Assembly: GCA_011503125.2 (NCBI GenBank)
Contig: WWBZ02000022.1
Coordinates: 3,782,001 to 3,846,000, forward strand
Direction of reading: 5' to 3'
Source: Botryosphaeria dothidea
Lineage: Eukaryota > Ascomycota > Dothideomycetes > Botryosphaeriales > Botryosphaeriaceae
Length of the DNA stretch: 64,000 nucleotides
The notes under the pieces were generated by a model that saw only the letters and a list, made by a program, of their open reading frames with translations, was not told the DNA's origin and did no database searches. The translations under genes were made by a program, and so were the position numbers. How positions within the stretch are numbered: the first letter of the stretch is position 1; every line of letters begins with the position of its first letter. This document shows positions 11,654 through 22,115 of the stretch, piece by piece.

Positions 11654-12831
11654 ATGTCTGCCCCTCAGGTCCCCAAGAAGCAGATGGCCCAAGTGGTCGA
11701 GAAGGTCGGCCAGCTTCCCGTCTACAAGGAGATCGACGTTGCCGAGCCCGGTCCCGATGAGGTCCTTGTCAATGTCAAGTACTCCGGTGTCTGCCACACC
11801 GATCTCCACGCCATGCAGGGTGACTGGCCCCTGCCCGTCAAGCAGCCGCTTGTCGGTGGCCACGAGGGTGCTGGTTATGTCGTGAAGGCCGGATCTCTTG
11901 TCACTGATGTCAAGGTTGGTGATGCTGTCGGTATCAAGGTCAGTCTGCCCCACCCGCGTCCTAAAAACCTCAACTCCACCCTAACATTCACCGTAGTGGT
12001 TGAACGGCTCTTGCCTTGCCTGCGACTTCTGCCAGCAGGCTGACGAGTCTCTCTGCCCCCACGCCCTCCTCTCCGGCTACACGGTCGACGGTTCCTTCCA
12101 GCAGTACGCCATCGCTAAGGCCGCCCACGTTGCACGGATACCCGAGGGCAGCGATCTTGCCGCCATCGCTCCCGTCCTCTGCGCCGGTATCACCGTCTAC
12201 AAGGGTATCAAGGAGGCGGGTGTGCGCCCCGGTCAGACCATTGCCATCGTTGGTGCCGGTGGTGGTCTCGGCTCCCTTGCCCTGCAGTACGCTAAGGCTA
12301 TGGGTATTCACACCATCTCCATCGATGCCGGTGATGAGAAGAAGGCCATGTGCGAGAGCATGGGCACCACTGCTTTCGTCGACTTCTCCAAGAGCTCCAA
12401 CGTTGTCAAGGATGTGCAGGCCGCTACCAAGGACGGCCTTGGTCCCCACGCCGTCATTCTGCTCGCCGTGAGCGAGAAGCCCTTCCAGCAGGCCGCTGAG
12501 GTAAGCATTTTCCGATCCGTGCCCTGATCTGATGATCATCACCTAACATATTGAACAGTACGTCCGCCCTCGCGGTACCGTTATCTGCATTGGTCTGCCC
12601 GCTGGTGCTTACCTGAAGGCTCCTGTCTTCGACACCGTCGTCCGTATGATTGCCATCAAGGGCTCGTACGTCGGCAACCGTCAGGACACCGCCGAGGCCC
12701 TCGACTTCTTCGGTCGTGGCCTGATCAAGGCCCCCTTCAAGACCGTCGGCCTGTCGCAGCTGAACGAGGTCTACGATCTGATGAAGAAGGGCCAAATCGC
12801 TGGTCGCTACGTCCTCGACACTTCCAAGTAA
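11654..12831 (+). CDS. ADH1: Zinc-dependent alcohol dehydrogenase (fungal ADH1 type)
   Basis: Three exons, 11654-11938, 11997-12500 and 12559-12831, give 353 residues, the usual length of cytosolic tetrameric fungal ADH, which interconverts ethanol and acetaldehyde with NAD. The catalytic zinc ligands are visible: Cys47 (SGVCHTD), His70 (GGHEG) and Cys157 (APVLCAG). The structural zinc loop has Cys101, 104, 107 and 115 (SCLACDFC then DESLC). The nucleotide-binding [10 protein letters not shown] motif is at about 181-190 and the C-terminus is GRYVLDTSK. No signal or targeting peptide is seen, so it is likely cytosolic. Both introns are 58 nt. TATA and a C/T-rich leader point to high expression. 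Which of several ADH paralogues it is cannot be told; the symbol marks the type. Confidence 0.95.
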
Positions 12832-13611
12832 ATGTTTTGGGACGACGGGAAAAAAGACATTGGATGGGTTGGTTGTTTCCTGATGATATTATGAATACCT
12901 GCTATTGACCTCAAAGAAAGGGTCTCAGGAGTGGTGGTGATGAAGTCTCTTAGCTATTTGTACATATGTTTCGCAATTGATTCCCCCGTTGACAGACACT
13001 TTGCCGGTTGTTGTAGAAGTGACGGTCACTTTGCGACCGCTGACGTTTATTTAAGAACGGCCAGCAGCCACCAAGGTGCTCAGATGGGAGATATCGGAGT
13101 TACAAGTGCACTGACATCTCCGGATCGTCCCGTCCCGCTCTTGCCCCTTTCCGCTCTCGCCCCTCTGGTAGCCGAGGTGAGGATCCTCCTGCTTGATCAG
13201 GGTGTCGTGCCGTTGTGGCCGTCGATCTTTTGAAAGGTATTCTCGTAACGGTTTCGGAGCCTAGCGCTGATGGCGTAATGAACGGTGTTGATGGCTAGCA
13301 CGATTCGCCACTTCGATGTTGCATAGCAGTCGTCTGCCAAAATGCATCTATGACTGCATTCGAAAAAGACATCCAACGCTGCAAACTGTGATATGACATC
13401 TTTGGTTCTTACGGCATCTAATCCAGCATCCTAAGAATGAAATTCATCAAAAGGAGCGCTAACCAACAGCATTGCGCCAACCTCCCATGTTCCCAGAAAA
13501 CGAGAAGAAAGAGACGTCGCACTGAAGTAACATCAACCGGCCTATCCCTCCCTCGATCACGTCACTTCCCAGCCATGAAACACCGAAACGATGACGAAAC
13601 AAAGGAGATAG
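12832..13611. other. Convergent intergenic region
   Basis: About 0.8 kb between the 3' ends of the dehydrogenase and the minus-strand low-complexity gene. It presumably holds both terminators. I see no gene. Confidence 0.5.
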
Positions 13612-14997
13612 TCAGGTCAAGATGTACGTAGCAAAGAAAGCCGCCAGATCCAGCAACGCCGGCCACGAGTCGTACTTGCGATCCATGCGCACCTCGCGCT
13701 CCTGCTCGCTGCGCAGGTCCTCCAGCTTGCGCTTGTACTTGCGCCGCTTCGCCTCGCGCCGCCGGTGCTCCTTGACTTCGCGCTCCGCCTCGTCGCCTGA
13801 ATCCTCCATCCCCTTGCGACGGTGGTGGTGGCGACGATCCTTCTCGTCGTCCTCTGACTCGAAGTCGGTCGTCTCCCCGCCCTCGTCGGCCGATGTTGAC
13901 GCGTCCGTCCCGTATCCGCCCCGGAACGCGACGTGCCCGCGGCGCTGGGAGCGGCGGCGCTCGCGGCGTGGGAGATGTCGCGCGGGGTTGCTGATGGACG
14001 AGGTGACGGAGACGCCGGAGGAGTCGGAATCGGTCGGGAAGCGCGCGTTTTTTGTTGTGGAGGAGGCGCTGTTGGAGGTGGAAACGGGGACGGGATATGT
14101 CCGGTAGACGCCTGTTTGAATGGGGGGGAAGTGCTCTGGAGACGCTTGCTGTGGTTGCGGCGGGGGATACGCGTGCGTGGGGAGGGGAGGGGGAGGTGGC
14201 GGGGGTGGGTGGTGAGCGTCGTGAGAAGGATGGGGGAGGGGTGGTCTCTGGTGGGCGATCGATATTGGGGTGGGAGCCGCGGAGTCTTGAGTTTCGGCCC
14301 AGGGTGATGGCGGGGAGAGGTGAGTCGTTGTGGTTCCGTAGGAGGCTGGATACGATGGTGTGGTGGGCGTACAGGGTGATTGGCCATTTAGGCCGTAGCC
14401 ATGGGGAGGGGAGTCCGTGTAAGGCACACCATGGTGCTGAAGCGGCGGGCTAGCACTGACGGTACTCCGAGGAGTATGGTAGTACGGAAGAGATTTTGGT
14501 TTGTTCCCCGAGTAGATGGTGGCCTGGGGAGATGTAGAGATATGTTGGTTGGAGGAGTAGGACAGCTGGGGATAGGGATCTGTCAACCTGCGACCGGATA
14601 TCGATTGCTGCGGCGAGGAGTCTATGTAGGTCCCATTTGAACTCGAGTGATGTGTGTTGATATAAGTGTTGCTAGAGCTCGAGTTGATATAGGTTTCGGT
14701 GGAGTTTGATCTCTGAGGAGACGACTCAATGTACGTCCCAGATGAGCCGGAACACGGAGGGGATACCCGCTGATCCGGCTGGCGCCATATCTGCGGGGAC
14801 GGACTGATGTACGTAGGGGATGATCCGGTCTCTGGAGGTGATACTGGGAACGCCGTGGGATGCCGATACCCTTGGTGTTGTGCTGGAACGCGTGGCGGTC
14901 TGTAGACGTCCGGATGTCGGCTTGGGTCCAGAGAAACCCGCGTGAAAGGTCTGAAGGGTTTGGGGCACAACGGATCCTGCGCTTCCGCCATACGCAA
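13612..14997 (-). CDS. Proline/serine-rich disordered protein with TYI repeats (461 aa)
   Basis: One uninterrupted exon. The start at 14997 gives MRMAEAQDPL; Met at 14991 is an equal choice. Residues 1-300 are low complexity, rich in Pro, Ser, His, Thr and Tyr, with several imperfect repeats built on TYI followed by Ser/Pro/Gln. The last 120 residues change character: acidic (DEGGETTDFESEDDEKDRR), then highly basic and helix-like (about 400-440, KEHRRREAKRRKYKRKLEDL), ending in a hydrophobic segment (PALLDLAAFFATYIL) at the very C-terminus. Such a tail could be an amphipathic or membrane-touching helix. I recognise no domain and propose no function. The length of the open frame and the ordered, charged C-terminus argue for a real gene. 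Confidence 0.65.
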   Translation of the reverse strand: MRMAEAQDPLCPKPFRPFTRVSLDPSRHPDVYRPPRVPAQHQGYRHPTAFPVSPPETGSSPTYISPSPQIWRQPDQRVSPPCSGSSGTYIESSPQRSNSTETYINSSSSNTYINTHHSSSNGTYIDSSPQQSISGRRLTDPYPQLSYSSNQHISTSPQATIYSGNKPKSLPYYHTPRSTVSASPPLQHHGVPYTDSPPHGYGLNGQSPCTPTTPSYPASYGTTTTHLSPPSPWAETQDSAAPTPISIAHQRPPLPHPSHDAHHPPPPPPPPLPTHAYPPPQPQQASPEHFPPIQTGVYRTYPVPVSTSNSASSTTKNARFPTDSDSSGVSVTSSISNPARHLPRRERRRSQRRGHVAFRGGYGTDASTSADEGGETTDFESEDDEKDRRHHHRRKGMEDSGDEAEREVKEHRRREAKRRKYKRKLEDLRSEQEREVRMDRKYDSWPALLDLAAFFATYILT

Positions 14998-16430
14998 CTT
15001 TGACTCGGTAGCTTGACCAATCTCTTTCGCAAAGTGCTGGCTTCAATAGTCGTTATTGCGACAACAGCTTCGTGATGCTGAAGTCACAAGGAGTCCGGCT
15101 TTGGATCATTCGCATGAGATTGGAGCAAGCTCGGCTCTTGTGGATATTCTTCCTGCCTGTGGTTGAGAAACTCGCCTCTGACGAGCTTCGATCGACGTGT
15201 ACGTTCAGTGATAACGTCTGCGAAGTAAATGATGAGTTTTGGTGGTTTGCAAGAGGTGGAATCAGTATGTTCAGCTGTGTCAAGCGTATTGTCAGAAGTA
15301 GCGTCACTGTGAAACGGGTCGATCGAAAGAGGGAGAGCATTTAACAGAAAAGACTAGTTGGAGTGTCTGGACCTGAGCGAATTTCCGGCAGAGTCGACGG
15401 GGGGATGTCGGAGGCAACGCACAACTGCAGAAAGGGCGATCAGCTGTAAGGGAGTAAAATGCCTCGCCCACAAGGCGGTTGCCATATGGCTATGGCGGGC
15501 CTAATATGCGAGGTCTCTGCATTCTGCGTGGCTGAGCGGAAGCCTCTTTGGCATGAAGATGGAGGAGTTGAGCGGTCACCTCCAGACGAATGTACGATGA
15601 CGCAGATCGGCGGAAGAGGAGACCCCACATAGAGACACACGACCCGGAGCCACAGACGTCGCATGAAACTTGTTCTAGAGCTTCGTAAAGACCCAGTGGC
15701 AATTAGCTTAGGCGCCCTGCATCAAAGTCCCCGGAGTATGCAGGGTTCACCCCATGCAATTGTACCCCGCTGCCGCGGTACCAGCGGCATCTTTGGAGTC
15801 GTGAAGATGGCACGCTATCGGGCCATCGACAATCGCTTCTGAGGGCCGCATGAAAGAAGGGAGAATCAAGAAAGGAAAGTCAGTATTGAGATTTTGACTA
15901 TCTAAACACGCACCTGCTATCTGATTCTGAGCAACGTCTTTCGCCATGGCAGGGGCCAATGCTAGGGTTCTATGTGGAGCGGGAACGGTCTTCGGGCCCA
16001 TTGGTTCAGCAAAACGGGACCAATGAGTACCGGGGCTATTGCAGGGCACCGGTATGCATCCGGGTACACGTACACGTGCCTTTGGTCGAAATATTGACGG
16101 TCGAGACCACCTCAACGGGCGACTCCGTTTCCGTTTCCGTTTCCGTTTCCAGCATGCCTCCAGAAGCCTTTGCACAGTAATCTCATTACATTATCGCCCA
16201 CCCTTCGTCGCTCCTATCTGATATTGTGAGCCTCAAACGACAGGGGTATAACAGTTGGGGAAGCATGAGTGGAATGGCTGCGGCCGCCAGGTACCAATAC
16301 CAAGAACGCCAAAGTATGCTGCAGGTGAGTTTCCATGCGCCCGAAACACAAGAAACAAAACGCTCAATGTCAAGCCCAAAAATTTAAAACGCAAGCAGGA
16401 ATCGTCGGGTAAGGCTGGAAAGCCGGTGAA
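14998..16430. other. Intergenic region with a hexamer repeat
   Basis: About 1.4 kb between two minus-strand genes. It should hold the promoter of the low-complexity gene and the terminator of ATG18. The only notable feature is the CCGTTT hexamer run listed separately. I see no gene. Confidence 0.5.
16124..16150 (+). repeat. Short hexanucleotide tandem repeat (CCGTTT)
   Basis: Just over four consecutive copies of the hexamer TCCGTT/CCGTTT in intergenic DNA. It is a simple-sequence repeat with no sign of function. Confidence 0.8.
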
Positions 16431-17877
16431 TCATGAGCCAAAATCTTCAGAGGATGTCCTGCCTAACCTATCATGCGGTTCAAGAACCCTACAATCTGCT
16501 GTGTCAGTTGACGTGCTCACTTTCGGGCTTTTGTGGTCTTACGAATATTGCTTTACGAGGGTTCCTTCACCCCCGTTCTCCAAGTCGATGTTGAAAACGA
16601 AGAAACTGCCGTCGTTTGTCACGATCATGACCTGAGGGCCGTTGTTGCTCATAGCGACGACGTTGCTTGGATGCATGGGCGGTCCTTCGACGTTTCTCTT
16701 CGGTATCTTAACCCATGCGAAGTCTCTTGCGGGCTCCCATATTTCGGCAACGGCACTGGGCAGATATCCGCCCAACTTCTGCGCAAATCCCATGCCTACA
16801 TTCTGCGATGTGCGCCGGATCATGCTAGCGAGTCCAGGGTTGTTCTGTTTCCTCTCAGGAGCAGCGGGCGCAGATGAATCGTAGTCCCCGTTATCGGGCA
16901 AGTCTTCGCTGCTCGGGCTCAGGCTGCGATCGCGGGAACCACCGGCAGAAGGCCTCCGCCCAGAGGGCGATCCGTCCTTGTTGCGACCTTCTCCTTGCGG
17001 AGACAGACGGAAGATGTGGACGGTGTCTGTAGCAGAGGAGACGCAGAGGAGGGTGGAGGTGGAGTTGAAGGCCATGCTGAGAATCTTGGCTGGTATCGAG
17101 CCTCTACGGAATTGGAACAGCTTCTTGGCATCGGGCACAGAAAAGACACGGATGATAGTGCCCTTTTCAGAAGCAGTGGCCAGTAGCGTCCCCTCGTTGT
17201 TAAGCGCGATACATGAGAGGGGGGCCTGGTGGGCCTCGATGACGTTGACAGCCTCCATTCTAGTCGCGTCAAATATGAGCAGTTCGCCGGTTCTCGGGGC
17301 TACATGAGGCCCTGTGGGCGGCGCATGGGGAGCGGCGGAGAAGCTTGGAGCATCCTTCTTGGGCAGCGGGTAAACGAGGTGGTTGCGCTCGGAGGAAGGC
17401 GACAAAGCGATGATGCCGTGAGGGTTCGGCGATGTCTCAATTGTGTACAACATCTTCATGTTGCTGATGTCGTATAGGTATATCTGGTCCTCCAGCACGA
17501 CGACCAGGCGCTTGCGATTCAGGCGGACGGCAAGAACTCTTGTGGGGAAGGTGAGCTCGCAGATGGTCGAGTGCCTCTGACTTCAGTCAGCCCACCAGCC
17601 CTTCGCAAACACTTGGCAGCCGTACCTTGGTATTGCGTATGCGTAGCAGTCGCGGCGACTGGATCAGAGCAACTAGCGAAGTGGAAAAGAGCATCTCCAT
17701 GATAGACACATCGCCCTCTTCGCCCTCGAAGGATTTAGAGAAGGGCTCGGTATCGTACAGGCGGATGCCCTTCTTGGTGGCTTCATAAGCGCGTTAGGCA
17801 GATCGGACGGACGGGACGGGCAGAAGCTCACCAACGCCGAGGGCGGTGTAGTCTTGGTTGAAAGTAACAAAGTTCAT
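16431..17877 (-). CDS. ATG18: Autophagy PROPPIN Atg18 (WD-repeat phosphoinositide-binding protein)
   Basis: Four exons on the minus strand, 17832-17877, 17626-17780, 16543-17576 and 16431-16488, encode 430 residues. The protein starts [20 protein letters not shown] and forms a seven-bladed propeller. The diagnostic phosphoinositide-binding motif FRRG is at about 223-226. A low-complexity Ser/Pro-rich loop (about 263-310) is typical of the variable region before blade 6/7. Blade 7 ends with [11 protein letters not shown], and the small last exon, found by the GTAAGA donor at 16542 and the TGTAG acceptor, continues it as VLEPHDRLG. Atg18 binds PI3P and PI(3,5)P2 with Atg2 on the phagophore and is needed for autophagy and vacuole size. 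Introns are 51, 49 and 54 nt. It shares a 543-bp promoter region with the divergent PPM2 gene. HSV2-like paralogues are shorter, so ATG18 is preferred. Confidence 0.93.
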
Positions 17878-18420
17878 GGCGGAATGCGCCATATCGGCGG
17901 GCGGGCGGGCAGCGTTTGCGGTGGAGCAGCACAGGCAGAAGACGGCGCGTGGAGCTGGGCGGGAAGTTTGCAGCGGGCGGCGGCGGCGGGACGACGAGTG
18001 ATGCGAAGCTTGGAGGCGCGAACTATAAACGCGGCATGGTCGGCTCTGAGATGCTGGGGTGGTTGGGTTGGCAGAAGAGATCGAGAGGGAAGGGCGTTGG
18101 GTTGCTGCTGGCCGGCGGTAGTCGGTTCGGTGCCGGTGCTGGTGCTGGTGGGGCTTTCAACAGCCACGAAGGCCCAAGCTTCTGCCTGCGAAAGCCACAC
18201 GCACGCCTCATCTTCTGTGCCCGAGATTTTCTCCAACACCGCCGCCCCCATGTCATGCGGCCTCTCAAATCCCTCCCTCATGACTGGACTCCGTGTCCGC
18301 TGAAGAAAGTCACATGCCACCGCTCTGCTCCCACCTTTCTGCCTGCTGAACCCTCTGCGAAAGTCACCCGCCTCCTAAGCCAAGCGAGATACGCGTAGCC
18401 TGAGCTAGATTGCCGCCACC
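17878..18420. promoter_or_regulatory. Bidirectional promoter region between ATG18 and PPM2
   Basis: The two start codons point away from each other across 543 bp. The part next to ATG18 is GC-rich and the part next to PPM2 is C-rich on the plus strand. I see no clear TATA box, so both are probably housekeeping-type promoters. Confidence 0.5.
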
Positions 18421-21400
18421 ATGTCCGCCCGCAGTCGCGAGAGCCGCCCTGCGCCCAAGTCGACAAAGGAGAAGCGAGATGACGATATAATGTTGGTGAG
18501 TCGACACTCCCTACAGTCTTTTCTTGATCGCTCTATTTTTATCTTATCTCTCTTCTGGAATCCAATTTGCTCTTCCAATATTCGCCCACGCCATGTTTCA
18601 CCCGTTTCGGTGAGGAGTCGGAGCATTCAGCCGTGCGGATATACAATCCATCTGTCTTTCTATGCTCATGTCCCCGGTCTGTTTTCACACCAATTTGATT
18701 TGATAGATGCGTGTTTACGCTTTGTTTCTCGGAATGACCATGGTCGAAGACCGGTGCCTTTGTACATACAGCAGGTGCATCGGAAGGCCTCGCACGCCTC
18801 CATTTCCTGCCGTGGCTGCTCTGATATTACTACTTCGCGGGAAAAGCAACCCATTGTTTCTTTGGTCTCTCTTGTCTGAGTACTGATCCTACGTAGACAA
18901 ATGACAGCAGTGTTGTATCCAAGCAGAGCGTCGTCAAACTATACCGTAGCGACCAACCGGATTTCTTCAGGCCCTTTGTCGCCAAGTCGCAAAGACGGAG
19001 TCCTCTCATCAACAGAGGCTACTGGCTTCGTATGAAAGCGATTGAGCACACGGTGTCTAGCTTTCTGGAAGAATCTCGAGGAAAGGATAAACTTGTAATC
19101 AACCTTGGCTGTGGATAGTGAGTAAGATCGCCCGGCGTTACACCTCTGCTGCTCATTCTGAATGGCACCCAGCGACCCACTCCCTTTCTATTTCCTACAT
19201 GAACAATCGGAACTATGCTCTCGGACAACATTCGTCGATGTCGATTATCCGCAACTCATGCTCAAAAAGAGAGCTTGCATCTCAAAAAGCGCATTTTTAC
19301 AGGAGCTTTTCCCCACGTTTGCTTCCAAACCGTCAAGTGCCAATGACATATGGCACGCCGGGCAGTACCTTGCTGTTGGATGCGATCTCCGAAAGTTAGC
19401 TGAGCTTGAGGATATTCTCCAAAAAGAAGCTCGCATCCACGAGTGCGCTATTTTATTCATTGCGGAAGTGTCAGTGGCCTATATGGATGTGAGAAGCGCC
19501 GATACGGTTGTATCTTGGGCGAGTTCATTTAAGGACGGTCGGTAACACTACTCCGATTTGGTGGACATCTCTGACCATGTGCAGCACGCTTTTGCATTCT
19601 CGAGCAATGTTTGCCAGAAGGACCGGGCCATCCCTTCGCACGCACCATGTTGAGCCACTTCGAAAAGCTTCACACTCACCTCAAGGTCGTTTATGAATAT
19701 CCTACCTTGAGCGCTCAGGAGAGCCGATTCTGTCAAGCCGGCTGGGCGCAAGCAAAAGCGAGAACTCTTTGGGAGCTTTGGTCTGATGATGACTTCCTTC
19801 CCCCAGGCCAGCGCCGTGTTCTTGACTCCATTGAACCCTTCGACGAATGGGAAGAGTTTGCACTTTTCGGTGGACACTATCTGCTCCTTGTTGCAAGGAC
19901 AAGTGACGCTGCAACACCAGCCACACAGGAACCTTCCGAGAACGCAACACAGCTGGCGCTACATGAACGATTGTTCTTGCATTTACATTCGCACCCGCGT
20001 CATGCAGACGCAAGTCTCCGTCGGTTTGGAGCAACATACTCCCACGGGCAAAAAGTCGTTATCCATGGCGGCTACGGAGAGCAAAGCCGTCTGGGTGACT
20101 TCAGCGTCTATTCGAGCAACGCAGCATACGAAAGTAAAATCGATCGTCAACATGTCGGTCCTGGCGAGTTGATGTGCCACACGGTCACAAACGTTGCTTC
20201 AGGGGACGATCTCTTCCTTCTTGCTGGAGGCAGAGGATCGCCCAGCAAGGCCTCGGACAAAATCTGGTTTGCGACATCAACTGGTCGTTGCATCAGTGCA
20301 GATAGTTTCAATTCCGACCACATCTTCAATGGGCGCTATCGACACTGCGCGGTACCGGTCTTTATCGGCAGCAGAAATGACGCGCCGGGCGTCCTTATCT
20401 ATGGTGGAAAATCAGACGCCAAGACTATTCTTGGTGATTTTCTACTTTTCGATCTGAAGAAGCAATCTTGGTGCAATGTGCCATATGTTGGATCAGATAC
20501 AAATGGCGAAGTGCCACCTCCACGTTTTGGCGCAAGCATGTGTAAGTTTGACATTCCATCCACAGAAAGCAATCTTGAACAGCAAGCCGGTATCCTAATG
20601 GGAGGTATATCCGAACATGGTTCCATTCTGGATGATGTATGGACGTGGTCTCTGCACTGGCAAAACGGCCATCCGCTCATAAAGTGCAAGAACAAAACTC
20701 TGGAAATAAGGCAGTGCGACGGAGCGTCAACATATGCCAGATTTGGAGCAACTCTCCTCCCAGGCCTTGAAGGAAAGCTTTTACTTATAGGGGGCGTTGC
20801 AAGGGACCGCATGCTCAAATTGGATGAAGAGATCCTTCTTTTATCTATCAATTCTGAGGACAAGGTTCAGAGAGTCCAACTTCCTCCTTTCCCCAGTTCA
20901 CGGCCACTCTTCGTTGGAGTGAGTGTTGCCAAGGTTCAGGACAGAATAGTGCTGGTTGGTGGTGGAGCAGTATGCTTCTCTATGGGAAGCTTTTGGAACA
21001 CGCAAAGCTATAGCTTGGAATTAAAGCTTGAGCAGGAGAGGCAACTTCAACCAACTTCCACTAAACCGTCCAGCACTGGGTCGGAAGAAAAAGCAATCAA
21101 TGGTACACAAGTTCCTACGATGAACAGGCCGGTACAGTCCTCTTCCGTAGCCCTTAAAACGGCCGAACGCATCAACGTACGCACGAAAGAAGATTTCGAC
21201 TCTATCGTCAACCGGGGTCAACCTGTCATCCTCACAGGCCTCGAAATTGGGCCCTGCGTCTCTCTTTGGACACCAGAATACCTCCTCTCGAAAATCGGCG
21301 CCGACCGTCCCGTAATTGTACACTCCTGCCCAACTTCACGCATGACCTTCCAGACCAAAAATTTCAGCTACATCAAGCAGTCCTTCGGCGAGTTCATGGC

Positions 21401-22115
21401 CGACGTCACCGCCGGCAAGCAGCTCTACCTGCGCTCCGTCGCCTCGACGCAACCGGCCAAGCACGCGACCAACCTATACAAGGACTTCCCGGCCATCGCG
21501 GCGGACTTTCGCCTGCCGGATGCGCTCGCCAGCGCGACGGAAAACATACACAGCTCGCCGCTCCGCATCTCCGGGCCCGTCATCCTCTGGCTGCACTACG
21601 ACGTCCTCGCCAACATCCTCTGCCAGATCCGCGGGACAAAGCGCCTGCGACTCTACCCACCGGGTGACGTCGCGCACTTAGCCTACCCGCCCGGCAGCTC
21701 CAGCTCAAACATTGACGTCTACGCGCCTGCGGAAGAGCTCTCCGACGCGCAGCGTACGGAGCTTCTGCAGACGCATCCACACGAGGCCTTCCTGCGGCCC
21801 GGCGATGTGCTCTTCATCCCGCCGGCGTGGAGCCATACGGCGAAGCCGGAGGAGGGATTGAGCGTCGCGGTCAATTGCTTCTGGCGGAACTTGGATGCAG
21901 GGGTTTACGCGCAGGGCAGGGATGTGTACGGAAATAGAGATATTGCCGCGTATGAGGAGGGGCGGAAGGCGGTGGAGAAGGTCGCAAAGGGTTTCGAGGG
22001 GGTGCCGAAGGACTTGCAGAGATTCTATTTGGAGAGATTAGTTGGGGAGCTGAGAGAGAAGGTGGAGGCGTTGGATGTGGACGGGAACGGAGTGGGGGGA
22101 GAAGAAAGCGGGTAA
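18421..22115 (+). CDS. PPM2: tRNA wybutosine-synthesising protein 4 with C-terminal JmjC domain
   Basis: Four exons, 18421-18495, 18897-19117, 19173-19537 and 19585-22115, encode 1,063 residues. The N-terminal third is a leucine-carboxyl-methyltransferase fold with the AdoMet motif VINLGCGYDPLPF (about 90-105). The middle (about 330-690) is a Kelch-type propeller (repeated RFGATYSHGQKVVIHGG-like units: VLIYGG, LLLIGG, IVLVGGG). The C-terminus (about 745-1000) is a JmjC/cupin domain with iron ligands in WLHYDVLANILC (HxD) and PAWSHTAKP (distal His). TYW4 enzymes methylate and methoxycarbonylate the wybutosine precursor at G37 of tRNA-Phe; JmjC homologues (TYW5) hydroxylate wybutosine. Filamentous-fungal TYW4 is known at about this length, so the fusion is probably normal. 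Intron 1 is unusually long (401 nt) and intron 3 uses a GTCGGT donor. Confidence 0.92.

Noticed and set aside
13617..14387. 256-codon minus-strand frame overlapping the TYI-repeat protein
   Set aside because: It is a frame-shifted reading of the same low-complexity DNA, with Ser/Pro/Arg composition and no ordered C-terminus, unlike the chosen frame.
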